Origin: Algoriphagus algorifonticola | GTDB lineage: Bacteria; Bacteroidota; Bacteroidia; Cytophagales; Cyclobacteriaceae | Direction: 5' to 3' | DNA: 64,000 nt | NCBI RefSeq assembly: GCF_007655305.1 | Contig: NZ_VLOG01000008.1 | Coordinates: forward strand, 62,001-126,000 | Part shown: in pieces, positions 43,765 to 53,062 of the stretch | Layout: the number at the start of each line of letters is the position of its first letter | How positions within the stretch are numbered: the stretch's first letter is position 1 | Notes under the pieces: model-generated | Told to the model about the DNA's origin: nothing | Databases searched by the model: none | What the model saw: the letters and a program-made list of their open reading frames with translations, nothing else | Made by a program: the position numbers and the translations under genes

Positions 43765-45105
43765 TTAATGGAAAAGTTTGTCCAAGGAACCTTTGGCTTG
43801 TGGAAGTGCCAATACAATAGCCTTGTCATTTAACTGAAGCTGGAAATCTCCATCCGGAATAAAAACTTCCTCTCCACGGATAACCCCGGCTACGATAGCA
43901 GTATCAGGAAAGTGAAGATCTTTCAGGGCATTTTTAGTCAAGCGGTTATTTTTGCAGACAGAATATTGAATAAATTCTGCATCTACACCATAGATACCGG
44001 ATACGGCTTCTACAGTTCCTTTTTTCAAATACCTGGAAATTTCATTGGCCGCGACCAATTTTTTATTGATTAAGGAATCCACCCCAATACTGTGTGAAAT
44101 ATGAATATATTCCCTGGTATCCACGTGTGCGATGGTTTTATACACACCATGATTCTTGGCTGACAAACTTGTAATAATATTCGTTTCAGAAGACTCTGTA
44201 AGTGCCAAAAAAGCATCCATCTGCTCTAAACCCTCTTCAATCAAAAGCTCTATATTCTTGTAATCCCCGTTGATTATCAGTGTATTGGGGAGGTTTTCTG
44301 CCAGCCACTTACATCTCTCCTTATCTTTATTGACCAAAGTTACTCTGAAATGATTTTCAAGCTTGAGGGCAGTAGTCAGAGCCATGTCATCACCTCCGAT
44401 GATCATGATATTTTTCACCTCTCTTTTCTCCTGACCAATCAACTCCAAAATACTTTCAGTATGCTTTTTATTAGAAATAAAGAACACGTGATCACTATTT
44501 CGGATAATTGTGGATCCTCTTGGTATTATGGTCTTCTGATCTCTTAAAATCGCGATGATGCGGATATCTTCAAAGATGGGATTGGTCTTCATATCCATAA
44601 TCCTTTGATTGACCAAAGGATTAAATTGATCCAAAGTAACCCCAACGATATTTAATTTTCCTCCTCCAAAGTCAAAAACTTCTGTGAAAGAAGAATTTTG
44701 AATCATATTGAAAATCTCTCTACTACAGAGCATAGTCGGAGAGATCAGGTTATCGATTCCTAGATTTTGAAAATAATTAACATTTTCAGGATTGAGGTAA
44801 GAGTGATTTCTTACCCTGGCCATCACACGCTTGGCACCTAGCTGTTTTGCAAGAACAGCCGCAACAATATTGGTTTTTTCAGAAGTAGTAACTGCCAATA
44901 CCATGCTGGCATTGGTCACATTTGCCCTCTGTAAAATCTCAATTGAAGTGGCGTCTCCCAATACGGTTAGGACGTCCAGTTTGGATGAAACATAATCCAA
45001 GACTTCTCGCTCAGTATCGATTAGCGTGATGTCTTTGTTGTCATAACTTAATTGCTCAGCCAGGTGATAACCCATATCCCCCGCACCGGCAATTACAATG
45101 TGCAT
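43765..45105 (-). CDS. trkA: TrkA potassium transporter regulatory subunit
   Basis: Cytoplasmic NAD(H)-binding gating protein for TrkH, with two RCK domains in tandem. First half: MHIVIAGAGDMGYHLAEQL (Rossmann GxGxxG), LIDTEREVLDYV, LTVLGDATSIEIL. Second half: MIIGGDDMALTTALKL, LVNKDKERCKWL, LIINGDYKNIELL. Each RCK is followed by a TrkA_C domain. I start at ATG 45105; ATG 45111 is equally possible, and the 45141 frame start is excluded because it lies on a -7 box. It is the first gene of a trkA-trkH pair. Confidence 0.93.
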   Translation of the reverse strand: MHIVIAGAGDMGYHLAEQLSYDNKDITLIDTEREVLDYVSSKLDVLTVLGDATSIEILQRANVTNASMVLAVTTSEKTNIVAAVLAKQLGAKRVMARVRNHSYLNPENVNYFQNLGIDNLISPTMLCSREIFNMIQNSSFTEVFDFGGGKLNIVGVTLDQFNPLVNQRIMDMKTNPIFEDIRIIAILRDQKTIIPRGSTIIRNSDHVFFISNKKHTESILELIGQEKREVKNIMIIGGDDMALTTALKLENHFRVTLVNKDKERCKWLAENLPNTLIINGDYKNIELLIEEGLEQMDAFLALTESSETNIITSLSAKNHGVYKTIAHVDTREYIHISHSIGVDSLINKKLVAANEISRYLKKGTVEAVSGIYGVDAEFIQYSVCKNNRLTKNALKDLHFPDTAIVAGVIRGEEVFIPDGDFQLQLNDKAIVLALPQAKGSLDKLFH

Positions 45106-45140
45106 CCCCATAGAAATTGTTCTGGTGATAAAAACAGGCA

Positions 45141-45148
45141 CAAAAGTA
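45141..45148 (-). promoter_or_regulatory. -7 element for trkA-trkH
   Basis: TACTTTTG on the minus strand (45148-45141) exactly matches TAnnTTTG, with a predicted start around 45136. No clear -33 box is visible at the right spacing. It decides the trkA start to be at 45111 or 45105. Confidence 0.4.
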
Positions 45149-45250
45149 ATACCTTTCTTGATGGTTATCAGTATTTAAACCAATTCTTTTGTGCCAATAG
45201 GCTAAGGTAACAAAGCAGGTAGTTAAAAATTCATTTTTTTTCAATTTTAA

Positions 45251-46495
45251 CTATTCGTCCAAGAGCTTTTCACTCTCTGCACTTGGAAGTTCCTGCACGT
45301 CTTTCAACTTTCTCTGGATAGCTCTTGTTCTAACTCCCACCAACTTATCCAACTCAGAATTTGCTTCATTCAGCTTTTTCTGTGTTTTCTCTATCAGCTC
45401 TCCGAATTTTCCGAATTCAGTTTTAATTGCTCCCAATATCTGCCAAACCTCAGAGCTCCTTTTTTGAATAGCTAAAGTCCTGAAGCCCATCTGTAAACTA
45501 TTCAAAATAGCTGAAAGTGTGGTTGGGCCAGTTACCAGTACCTTATATTCCAGTTGAATTGCCTGCGCTAGTCCCGGCTCCCGGAGAATTTCAGCGTACA
45601 AACTTTCTACCGGAAGAAATAAAATTGCGAAATCTGTGGTATAGGGAGGATGGATGTATTTAAGCTGAATATCTGAAGCTGCCTTTTTTACTGCTTTAAT
45701 CAACTCAGCTCTATTGAAATCAATCTCTGTTTTGTTAACAGCATCATAGGCATCTACCAATCTCAAGTAGGATTCTTGTGGGAATTTAGAATCTATTGGT
45801 AATAATACCGGATGATCCTGACCAGGCATTTTTACTGCAAACTCTACTCTTTCACGAGTTCCTTTTCCCACTTCGGCATTGCTTAAATATTGATCCGGTG
45901 CCAATTGATTTTCTAAAATGGCCTGTAATTGATACTCTCCCAAAACTCCACGGCTTTTCACATTGCTTAAAACCCGCTTGAGATCTCCTACTCCATTAGC
46001 GAGACTTTGCATCTCTCCAAGGCCTTTCTGAACTGCCTGCAGCTGCCTGCTGACCATTTCAAAAGATTGACCCAGCCTGGCTTCTAAAGTCTTTTGCAAC
46101 TTTTCATCTACTGTTTCTCTAATTTTCTCTAACCTTAACTCAGTAGACTTCATCAATTCATCCTGTCTTCTATTCAATTCGCCAAATTTCTCCCTTTGAA
46201 CGGAATTGAAATCCTGAACATTTTGCCTAAATAATTCCCCAAAGGACTTGAGTGATTCTTTTTGATCCTGAGCATGATTTCTTAGCGAAGTGAATACCAA
46301 CTGAAATTGGGACTGTAAATTCTCTCTACTTTCTTTTCTGGCTAAAGCCAAACCATTATCGAGTTCATTTCTTAGTTCCGAGATTTGGGATTGAAGTAAC
46401 TCTGAATTAAGATTTTTCCTCTTGTCCAATAGATAAAGAATCAGGAAAATCAGCTGTACAAAAAATATGAGTCCTAAAATAAATTCAATTTGCAT
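45251..46495 (-). CDS. rmuC: DNA recombination protein RmuC
   Basis: RmuC-family protein, 414 residues. A single N-terminal helix (IEFILGLIFFVQLIFLILYLL) anchors it in the membrane; a long coiled coil covers about residues 25-170; the conserved nuclease-like domain follows, with SRGVLGEYQLQAILEN and LPIDSKFPQESY, then FLPVESLYAEILREPGL. E. coli RmuC limits inversion-type rearrangements and is implicated in defence-like nuclease activity. The start overlaps the end of the upstream alpha/beta hydrolase gene by 11 bases. Confidence 0.93.
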   Translation of the reverse strand: MQIEFILGLIFFVQLIFLILYLLDKRKNLNSELLQSQISELRNELDNGLALARKESRENLQSQFQLVFTSLRNHAQDQKESLKSFGELFRQNVQDFNSVQREKFGELNRRQDELMKSTELRLEKIRETVDEKLQKTLEARLGQSFEMVSRQLQAVQKGLGEMQSLANGVGDLKRVLSNVKSRGVLGEYQLQAILENQLAPDQYLSNAEVGKGTRERVEFAVKMPGQDHPVLLPIDSKFPQESYLRLVDAYDAVNKTEIDFNRAELIKAVKKAASDIQLKYIHPPYTTDFAILFLPVESLYAEILREPGLAQAIQLEYKVLVTGPTTLSAILNSLQMGFRTLAIQKRSSEVWQILGAIKTEFGKFGELIEKTQKKLNEANSELDKLVGVRTRAIQRKLKDVQELPSAESEKLLDE

Positions 46496-47504
46496 AAGTC
46501 ATCAATTTGGGACCATCAAGATAATCCTTCCTGATCTCGACCCCTAGAAAGGCCAGGTATTTTGCGACAGATTCTGTCGGTATCTCTTCCATGGGCACAT
46601 GGCCCACTCCTTCGAAAACTATGACTTTACTTCCTGGTATTGCTTTTTCCAAGGAATATGCCTGAGAAATAGGAATCCAAGAATCCCTGTCTCCCCACAT
46701 GATAAGAGTTGGCATAGTCAACCTATTGAAGTCAATAGAGGATTGTTTGGGGCCAGAAAGTCTATCCAAAGTTGCCTGCCTATTCCCATCTCTTAGCATC
46801 AATTCAAAATAACGATCTACCGTGCCTGACTTGATTTTCTCCTGATCTCCATAGACCTCTCTCATATTCATGGAAAATAGAAATTTCGGAGTGCATTTTA
46901 GAAGCACTTTTGAAAAAAGAGGATTTTCCAACAATTGAAAAACCCAAGCTCCACCTCCTCTAGCATTAGATTCTGAAGAGGATTCCAAACTCCTTTTTAC
47001 AGGTTTTGGAGCACCTGAGGAGTCAATTAAATTTAAAGAGAGAACTTGATCCGGACGAGTGCTTGCAACTTGTAAAGCCACTGCTCCACCCATGGAATTT
47101 CCCGCTAGGTGAAAGCGGTTGATAGAAAGCTTCTCAGCCAACCTCAATATAAACTGACCATAATCTTCAATTGAATAACGTTGGAGTTCATCAGGCCCAG
47201 TCAAACCATGTCCCGGTAAATCCACCGAAATGGTCATAAAATAAGGGCTCATTTCTCTTTGCCAATCATCCCAAGTATGTAAGGAAGAAAAACTCCCGTG
47301 AATCAAAAATACCGGATCTCCTTTTCCCATAAATCTAACATGCAGATTAACCCCATCTACTTCAATAAAATGAGATTCAGGATAGCTGTATTTGTTGATG
47401 ATTTTTTCTTCTGATATATCGTTGCGAAAAAGAAGCAATAAGAAAAACACCAAGGAAAGAAGTATTCCCAGCAAAATTTTAAAGACACGTCGCATCCAGA
47501 TCAT
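46485..47504 (-). CDS. Alpha/beta hydrolase, membrane-anchored
   Basis: Alpha/beta-hydrolase fold protein. A hydrophobic N-terminal helix (FKILLGILLSLVFFLLLLF) anchors it, and the catalytic domain follows: DPVFLIHGSFSSLHTW with the oxyanion HG, GNSMGGAVAL carrying the nucleophile Ser, PTLIMWGDRDSWIP with the Asp, and EGVGHVPMEE with the His. Start is ATG 47504 (or 47495, three codons later); the longer frame start at 47546 adds only unlikely residues. Its gene precedes rmuC and overlaps it by 11 bases. The substrate is unknown. Confidence 0.85.
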   Translation of the reverse strand: MIWMRRVFKILLGILLSLVFFLLLLFRNDISEEKIINKYSYPESHFIEVDGVNLHVRFMGKGDPVFLIHGSFSSLHTWDDWQREMSPYFMTISVDLPGHGLTGPDELQRYSIEDYGQFILRLAEKLSINRFHLAGNSMGGAVALQVASTRPDQVLSLNLIDSSGAPKPVKRSLESSSESNARGGGAWVFQLLENPLFSKVLLKCTPKFLFSMNMREVYGDQEKIKSGTVDRYFELMLRDGNRQATLDRLSGPKQSSIDFNRLTMPTLIMWGDRDSWIPISQAYSLEKAIPGSKVIVFEGVGHVPMEEIPTESVAKYLAFLGVEIRKDYLDGPKLMTYAN

Positions 47505-47588
47505 AAGAATTTCTTTAAGCCAAAAGAATAACCATAATTCTAACAAAAAGTCTTCCCAAAAAGCTATTTTGGCAAAAAAAGAAGTCAG

Positions 47589-48821
47589 TTGAGTCTAAAA
47601 AAACTACTTAGCGGCATTGGCCCCGGTCCCATCATCGCGGCGGCATTTATTGGCCCCGGAACGGTCACTGTTTGCACTTTGGCTGGATACAATTTTGGAT
47701 TTTCCCTCATCTGGGCAATGGGCCTTTCCGTTTTAGCAACAGTTATTTTACAAGAAATGAGCGGAAGGATAGGCTTAGTATCAGGTAAGGATCTAAGTCA
47801 AATCATCAGATCCCAAAAGGGCTCTGCTCTATTCAAAATAGTACAAATCATTCTTGTTCTAACTGCTATAGTCATTGGAAATATCGCCTATGAATCGGGT
47901 AATATAACGGGCGCAAATCTCGGTCTTGGAGCATTTTGGAAAGCTCCAATATTCTCTTTTGGTCCATTTTCTCTTGACTCCGGCAACTTTCTTTTAGGAT
48001 CAATCGCTCTTTTGATACTTTGGTCAGGAAATTCTAAAACCTTAGAAAAGACTTTGATCGCTCTAGTGGTATTGATGTCAATTGCATTTATCAGCACCAC
48101 AATATTAGTAAAACCGGATTGGTCGGAAGTTCTTGCAGGATTTTGGCCTTCTTTGAAGAATGAAGAAATCCCAAGCTTGGTTGCCTTAATCGGAACTACC
48201 GTGGTTCCATACAATTTGTTCCTTTATGGAAGTTTGGCCAAAGCAAAATGGAAAAATCCAAGCGGAATTAAGCTCATGCGAAGGGATATCATTCTATCCG
48301 TTTTATTGGGAGGATTGGTTTCTATGGCGATTTTGATAGTAGGCACATTCAATACGAGCGAGTCTATTAATTCGGCTCAGGACGTAGCTTCAGGTTTAGA
48401 AACAGTTTTTGGAAAATCAGGCACTTATTTGATGGGGTTTGGATTGTTGGCCGCTGGTCTGACTTCTTCGATTACGGCTCCGCTCGCAGGTGCTTTGGTG
48501 ATTTGTGGAATTATGAATTGGAGTCAGGAAAATAAATCACAAAGTATGAGAGTATCTTTTCTGATAATTGTAGGAGCAGGATTGGTATTTTCGTCATTTG
48601 GCATTAGACCTGTGGCATTAATTTCTCTGGCACAAATTGCAAATGGAGTTCTCTTGCCATTAATCAGTGCCTGGCTGATATGGATTGCAAATCAACAAGT
48701 TTGGATGAAAGAATATAAAAACTCAAAGTGGATCAATTCACTGGCAATTTTTATATGGATCATTACCTTGATTTTGGGCTTGAAAAGCCTGGATTCTGTT
48801 TTGGGGTTTCAAATATTTTAA
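47589..48821 (+). CDS. Divergent Nramp-family transporter lacking DPGN and MPH motifs
   Basis: Eleven-helix transporter related to MntH/Nramp (410 residues). The first helix reads GPGPIIAAAFIGPGTVTVCT; the canonical metal-binding DPGN is GPGT (residues 22-25). In the sixth helix the canonical MPH is VPY (206-208) in GTTVVPYNLFLYGSL. Loss of the metal-ligating Asp, Asn and Met means that transport of Mn, Fe or other divalent metal by the usual chemistry is unlikely; another substrate or an altered site is implied. The start is TTG; no upstream ATG is available and the residues that follow are the family N-terminus. It is divergent from the hydrolase gene. Confidence 0.85.
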   Translation: MSLKKLLSGIGPGPIIAAAFIGPGTVTVCTLAGYNFGFSLIWAMGLSVLATVILQEMSGRIGLVSGKDLSQIIRSQKGSALFKIVQIILVLTAIVIGNIAYESGNITGANLGLGAFWKAPIFSFGPFSLDSGNFLLGSIALLILWSGNSKTLEKTLIALVVLMSIAFISTTILVKPDWSEVLAGFWPSLKNEEIPSLVALIGTTVVPYNLFLYGSLAKAKWKNPSGIKLMRRDIILSVLLGGLVSMAILIVGTFNTSESINSAQDVASGLETVFGKSGTYLMGFGLLAAGLTSSITAPLAGALVICGIMNWSQENKSQSMRVSFLIIVGAGLVFSSFGIRPVALISLAQIANGVLLPLISAWLIWIANQQVWMKEYKNSKWINSLAIFIWIITLILGLKSLDSVLGFQIF

Positions 48822-48877
48822 ATTTTTGAAAAAATTAAATAAACCTTGCCCATCATTTCAGGTCTAACCAAGCAGCA

Positions 48878-49423
48878 ATGCAAATTAGTGATCAAGAAAT
48901 TCTGAATCTAATTCAAAACCCTCATAGCAAGGAGATGGGTTTCAGACAATTGATCCAAGTCTACCAAAAAAGGGTATATCATGTCATCAGAAGGTTGGTG
49001 ATCATCCATGAGGATGCCGATGATTTGACGCAAAATACCTTCATTAAAGCTTTTCATCATATACATAAATTTGAATCTAAGTCAAGTCTCTATACTTGGT
49101 TGTATCGAATTGCGACCAATGAAGCCTTGAGTTTTTTGGAGAAGAAAAAGAAACGCTATTTCTTTTCGCTGGATGATCATCAAGAGAAAATGGAGTCTTA
49201 TCTGGATCATTCCTCTGGCTTAAACGGTGATGAGATTCAACTCAAGCTCCAAAAAACATTACTAAAATTACCTGAAAAACAGCGTCTTGTTTTTCATTTG
49301 AAATACCAAGAAGACCTCAGTTATGATGAAATTTCGGCCATTACAGGTACCAGTGTGGGGGCCTTAAAGGCCAGTTATCATCATGCAGTCAAAAAAATTG
49401 AAGAAATTATCAGTAATCAATAA
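48878..49423 (+). CDS. ECF-type RNA polymerase sigma factor
   Basis: Sigma-70 family extracytoplasmic-function factor, 181 residues. Region 2 spans about 20-90 (YQKRVYHVIRRLVIIHEDADDLTQNTFIKAF, SSLYTWLYRIATNEALSFL) and region 4 about 125-175 (LPEKQRLVFHLKYQEDLSYDEISAITGTSVGALKASYHHA, the helix-turn-helix). The two following genes encode a short single-pass membrane protein and a Spy/CpxP-like protein, so a sigma/anti-sigma/envelope-effector unit is likely. The trigger is unknown. Confidence 0.93.
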   Translation: MQISDQEILNLIQNPHSKEMGFRQLIQVYQKRVYHVIRRLVIIHEDADDLTQNTFIKAFHHIHKFESKSSLYTWLYRIATNEALSFLEKKKKRYFFSLDDHQEKMESYLDHSSGLNGDEIQLKLQKTLLKLPEKQRLVFHLKYQEDLSYDEISAITGTSVGALKASYHHAVKKIEEIISNQ

Positions 49424-49456
49424 ACCTGAAGCACTAAATTAAGTCTAACCAACGAT

Positions 49457-49819
49457 ATGTCAGTTATCCCTCCTATTCAGCCATTTAAAGAGCCAAAAGG
49501 CTACTTTGAAGACCTGCCTGATCAAATCATGGCACGTGTGCAATCCAAAACTGATTATTCATGGATCAAATGGGCTGCAGTTGCTATTATAGCATTGTCA
49601 GTCGGGATTTACACCTTTCTTCCCCAACCCAAAACCGATGAATATCTAGTTTTGGACAATCAAGTCAATCTGTACATTGACGCAAATTACTGGACTGCGG
49701 AAGACATTTTATCCATGAGTGATAATCCTGATGAATTGCTGGAAGGAATTATAGAAGAGGAATTCCCTGTTGTGGATGAACTGTGGGATACTGATGATCA
49801 AAATTTATATGAATTATGA
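49457..49819 (+). CDS. Small single-pass membrane protein, probable anti-sigma factor
   Basis: A 120-residue protein with a cytoplasmic N-terminus of ~35 residues (KEPKGYFEDLPDQIMARVQ), one helix at about 36-55 (WIKWAAVAIIALSVGIYTFL) and an acidic extracytoplasmic tail. It has no recognisable zinc anti-sigma motif, and its role is inferred from position directly behind the ECF sigma gene. The GYFEDLPDQIMARV segment is a common start of such Bacteroidota proteins. Its stop overlaps the next ATG by four bases. Confidence 0.65.
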   Translation: MSVIPPIQPFKEPKGYFEDLPDQIMARVQSKTDYSWIKWAAVAIIALSVGIYTFLPQPKTDEYLVLDNQVNLYIDANYWTAEDILSMSDNPDELLEGIIEEEFPVVDELWDTDDQNLYEL

Positions 49820-50259
49820 GAAAAACCCTATGGATAGGCATTTACCTCTTTCTCTTTTCTTTGCAGGCATATGCTCAAAGGCCGGGTCAGCAATTTGACA
49901 GACAGAAATTAGAGGATGCCAAAATCGCCTTCATTTCTACAAGATTAGACCTAAGTCCGGAACAAGCCCAAAAATTCTGGCCATTATACAATCAATATTC
50001 AAATCAAAGAGAAGCAAACCTTCGAAAACTTGCAGAGCTAAATCCTCGAAGAGAAGCGAATTCTATTTCAGATTCTCAGGCTAAGGATATGATTGCTAAA
50101 AGATTTGCGGTACAGAGGCAAATGATTGATGATGAAGAAAAGTTCGTGAAGGAAGTAGCCTCAGTCATTAGCTATGAACAAATTCTCAAGTTGAATGGAA
50201 TTTCAAGAGATTTTACCAGAATGCTTTATCAGAGGCAGAAAGGTAGAATCCAACAATAA
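49816..50259 (+). CDS. Spy/CpxP-like periplasmic protein
   Basis: Exported 147-residue, mostly helical protein. A signal peptide (MRKTLWIGIYLFLFSLQAYAQ) precedes long charged helices: ISTRLDLSPEQAQKFWPLYNQY has the LTxxQ-like LSPEQAQ motif, and DEEKFVKEVASVISYEQILKL mirrors it. Spy/CpxP/Zra-type proteins act as chaperones or envelope-stress sensors. The ATG overlaps the membrane-protein gene by four bases, so the three genes behave as one unit. A terminator follows immediately. Confidence 0.8.
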   Translation: MRKTLWIGIYLFLFSLQAYAQRPGQQFDRQKLEDAKIAFISTRLDLSPEQAQKFWPLYNQYSNQREANLRKLAELNPRREANSISDSQAKDMIAKRFAVQRQMIDDEEKFVKEVASVISYEQILKLNGISRDFTRMLYQRQKGRIQQ

Positions 50260-50260
50260 T

Positions 50261-50297
50261 AAAAACGGCTCCCAAATATGAGAGCCGTTTGATTTTT
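50261..50297. terminator. Terminator after the sigma operon, shared with convergent mscL
   Basis: AAACGGCTC (50263-50271) and GAGCCGTTT (50282-50290) form a 9-bp stem, followed by TGATTTTTTAC on the plus strand. On the other strand the A-run before it provides U-rich sequence too, so it may serve mscL as well. Confidence 0.8.
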
Positions 50298-50722
50298 TAC
50301 TGCTTCTTGAGCAAATCTCGAATTTCTTCCAAAAGAACTTCGGATTTTGGTGGTGCTGGCGGTGGAGCAGCTTCTTCTTTTTTCTCCTCTTTCTTTTTCA
50401 TGTTGTTCATGCCTTTGATAGCAAGAAAAATCACGAAAGCGATGATTACGAAATCCACTACGTTTTGGATAAACATTCCATAGTTTAAACTTACAGCTGC
50501 AACTGCAACTTCTCCAGCGGCATCCATTTCAGCTTCCTTCAGCACTACAGCGAGATCTTTAAAATCTACACCGCCTAATAAAAGACCCAGAGGAGGCATT
50601 ATTATATCGTTCACAAAAGACGACACAATTTTGCCAAACGCTCCCCCAATAATTACCGCGACCGCCAAATCGACTACATTGCCCTTGACAGCGAATTCTT
50701 TAAATTCTTTTAGCATTCCCAT
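50297..50722 (-). CDS. mscL: Large-conductance mechanosensitive channel
   Basis: Homopentameric emergency channel opened by membrane tension in hypo-osmotic shock. The 141 residues match Msc[50 protein letters not shown] is the first helix and conserved loop, [26 protein letters not shown] the second, then the charged C-terminal bundle ending [13 protein letters not shown]. It sits convergent with the ECF sigma operon, with a terminator between. Confidence 0.97.
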   Translation of the reverse strand: MGMLKEFKEFAVKGNVVDLAVAVIIGGAFGKIVSSFVNDIIMPPLGLLLGGVDFKDLAVVLKEAEMDAAGEVAVAAVSLNYGMFIQNVVDFVIIAFVIFLAIKGMNNMKKKEEKKEEAAPPPAPPKSEVLLEEIRDLLKKQ

Positions 50723-50894
50723 AGGTGAAAGGTTGATGGTTGATTAAAACTCCCTTAATATTTTAATAAAAATTGAATGAAACAATAGCTCATCCCTTTT
50801 TTATCAGTTTTTATACCTAAAAAAATGCATTTAATTTCAAAATCGGGTCCTCGTCAAGCCTTTTTAGTAAACTTGCAGCCTAAATTGAAATTTG

Positions 50895-52949
50895 ATGAAT
50901 TCACCAATAGCCCCTAAGAAGCCAGAGATTTTAGAAGCACACGGACACCGAAGGATTGATAATTATTACTGGATGAGAGATCGGGAAAACCCGGATGTCA
51001 TTCAATACCTAAAAGATGAAAATGCCTATCTGAAAGAGGTTATGAAAGATACTGAAGAGTTTCAGAAGGATCTTTTTGATGAAATGAAAGGTAGAATCAA
51101 GGAAGATGATGAAAGTGTACCCTATTTCAAATCTGGATATTATTGGTATGTGAGATATCGTCAAGGAGGAGAATATCCGATCTATTGTAGAAAGAAAGAT
51201 AGCCTTGAAAATCAGGAAGAAATTATCCTTGACGTCAATGAACTAGCAGATGGAAAGGCTTATTTCCATGTAGCCGGAATTGCAGTCAGTTCTGATCAAA
51301 AAATGTTGGCCTTTCCGGTAGATGAAGTTGGAAGAAGAATCTATACCATTCATTTCAAGAATCTTGAAACCGGAGAAATCCTACCGGAAAAAATCGAACA
51401 AATTACAGGAAACATGGCCTGGGCAACAGACCATTACACCCTATTCTATGCCAAACAGAACCCTGATACGCTGAGGTCTAATCAAATATTTCGCTATGAA
51501 CTGGGTACTAAGCCTGAGAACTCTGAGTTGATTTTTGAAGAATTGGATGAAGAATTTACTTGTCATGTTCACAAGTCAAAGTCCCAGGACTATCTATTCA
51601 TTCATTCTGAAAGCACCATTTCTTCGGAAATTAGGTATTTAGAAGCAAAAAATCCAAACGGAAAATGGAACTTGATCCAAAGTAGAGTTCCTCATTTGGA
51701 GTATGCAGTCGATCATTATGAAGAGCATTTTTGGATTAGAACCAATCATCAAGCTCAAAACTTTAAAGTGGTCAAAGCTCCAATTTCAAACCCTTCTTTG
51801 GAATATTGGGAAGACTTCATTCCCCATCGGGATCAGGTATTAATAGAAGACTTTGATTTATTTGAAAGTTTCTTCGTATCTCAAGAAAGAAGTAATGGGT
51901 TGACCAGAATATTCATCAAACCCTGGGATGGAAGTGCTGGTCATGAACTGGAATTTGAAGAAGAAACCTACACAGCTTGGATAGGAAATAATCCCGAATT
52001 CAAAACAGAGATTCTTCGGTTTGGATATAATTCTTTGGTTTCTCCACCTTCAACTTTTGAATACCACATGGTCACGAGGAAAAGAACCTTATTAAAGCAA
52101 CAAGAGGTTGTCGGAGGCTATCAGGAGAGTGATTATCAATCCGCTAAGATTTGGGCAAAAGCCGAAGATGGAGTAATGATCCCAGTTTCTCTGGTTTACA
52201 AGAAATCTCTTTTTAAACCTGATGGAAACAACCCTCTCCTTTTATATGCCTATGGCTCTTATGGTTTTAGCATGGATGCTTATTTTTCAAGCAGTAGACT
52301 GAGCTTATTGGACAGAGGGTTTGTTTATGCCATCGCGCATATTAGAGGAGGAGAAGATTTAGGCAGGAATTGGTACGAGGACGGTAAATTGTTAAAGAAA
52401 AAGAACACATTTCTAGATTTTATAGCCTGTGCCAATCATCTAATCAAAGAAAAATATACTAGCCCATCTCATTTGTACGCAATGGGAGGCAGTGCAGGAG
52501 GACTTTTGATGGGTGCAGTAATCAATATGAGTCCGGAGCTTTTCAATGGAGCAATTGCAGCTGTTCCTTTTGTAGATGTGGTGACCACAATGCTGGATGA
52601 AACTATTCCATTGACAACAGGTGAATTTAAAGAGTGGGGAAATCCGAAAGAGAAAGATTATTATGATTATATGCTTTCGTATTCTCCTTATGATAATGTA
52701 GAAACTAAATCCTATCCAAATCTCTTAGTAACTTCAGGTTTGCATGATTCTCAGGTGCAATATTGGGAGCCGACCAAATGGGTAGCAAAACTCAGGGAAC
52801 TTAAATCAGATCAAAACCTTTTGCTCTTACACACCAATATGGAAGCGGGGCATGGAGGAGCTTCCGGGCGATTTAATGCTTTGAAAGAAATAGCCTTGGA
52901 ATATGCCTTCCTTTTCAAACTGGAAAATATGATTCCAAAGAAAGGATGA
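50895..52949 (+). CDS. ptrB: Oligopeptidase B-like S9 peptidase
   Basis: Prolyl oligopeptidase-family serine peptidase, 684 residues, cytoplasmic (no signal peptide). The N-terminal beta-propeller is followed by the hydrolase domain: nucleophile in AMGGSAGGLLMGAVIN, Asp in TSGLHDSQVQYWEP, His in NMEAGHGGASGR. ENPDVIQYLKDENAYLKEVM and the overall pattern fit oligopeptidase B, which cleaves peptides after Arg or Lys. I use ATG 50895; a TTG just before is less likely. It is a single gene with no obvious operon partner. Confidence 0.9.
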   Translation: MNSPIAPKKPEILEAHGHRRIDNYYWMRDRENPDVIQYLKDENAYLKEVMKDTEEFQKDLFDEMKGRIKEDDESVPYFKSGYYWYVRYRQGGEYPIYCRKKDSLENQEEIILDVNELADGKAYFHVAGIAVSSDQKMLAFPVDEVGRRIYTIHFKNLETGEILPEKIEQITGNMAWATDHYTLFYAKQNPDTLRSNQIFRYELGTKPENSELIFEELDEEFTCHVHKSKSQDYLFIHSESTISSEIRYLEAKNPNGKWNLIQSRVPHLEYAVDHYEEHFWIRTNHQAQNFKVVKAPISNPSLEYWEDFIPHRDQVLIEDFDLFESFFVSQERSNGLTRIFIKPWDGSAGHELEFEEETYTAWIGNNPEFKTEILRFGYNSLVSPPSTFEYHMVTRKRTLLKQQEVVGGYQESDYQSAKIWAKAEDGVMIPVSLVYKKSLFKPDGNNPLLLYAYGSYGFSMDAYFSSSRLSLLDRGFVYAIAHIRGGEDLGRNWYEDGKLLKKKNTFLDFIACANHLIKEKYTSPSHLYAMGGSAGGLLMGAVINMSPELFNGAIAAVPFVDVVTTMLDETIPLTTGEFKEWGNPKEKDYYDYMLSYSPYDNVETKSYPNLLVTSGLHDSQVQYWEPTKWVAKLRELKSDQNLLLLHTNMEAGHGGASGRFNALKEIALEYAFLFKLENMIPKKG

Positions 52950-53029
52950 TTAGTTCCAAATTATCTTCTGCTTATTGAAAAATAAGCCTGAAATCAAATC
53001 ATCAAAAGCTTAAAAAAAGGATTTTTTCC

Positions 53030-53037
53030 TAACTTTG
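53030..53037 (+). promoter_or_regulatory. -7 element for mgsA-pfkA
   Basis: TAACTTTG matches TAnnTTTG exactly, 25 bases before the mgsA ATG. No good -33 box is visible at the correct spacing. The small hairpin at 52970-52987 upstream has no T-run. Confidence 0.45.
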
Positions 53038-53062
53038 GCACCAACCTATTAAACTAGATTTC

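Noticed and set aside
52970-52987. Hairpin GCTTATT/AATAAGC after the peptidase gene
   Set aside because: The stem is short and A/T-rich and there is no T-run, so it does not qualify as a terminator.
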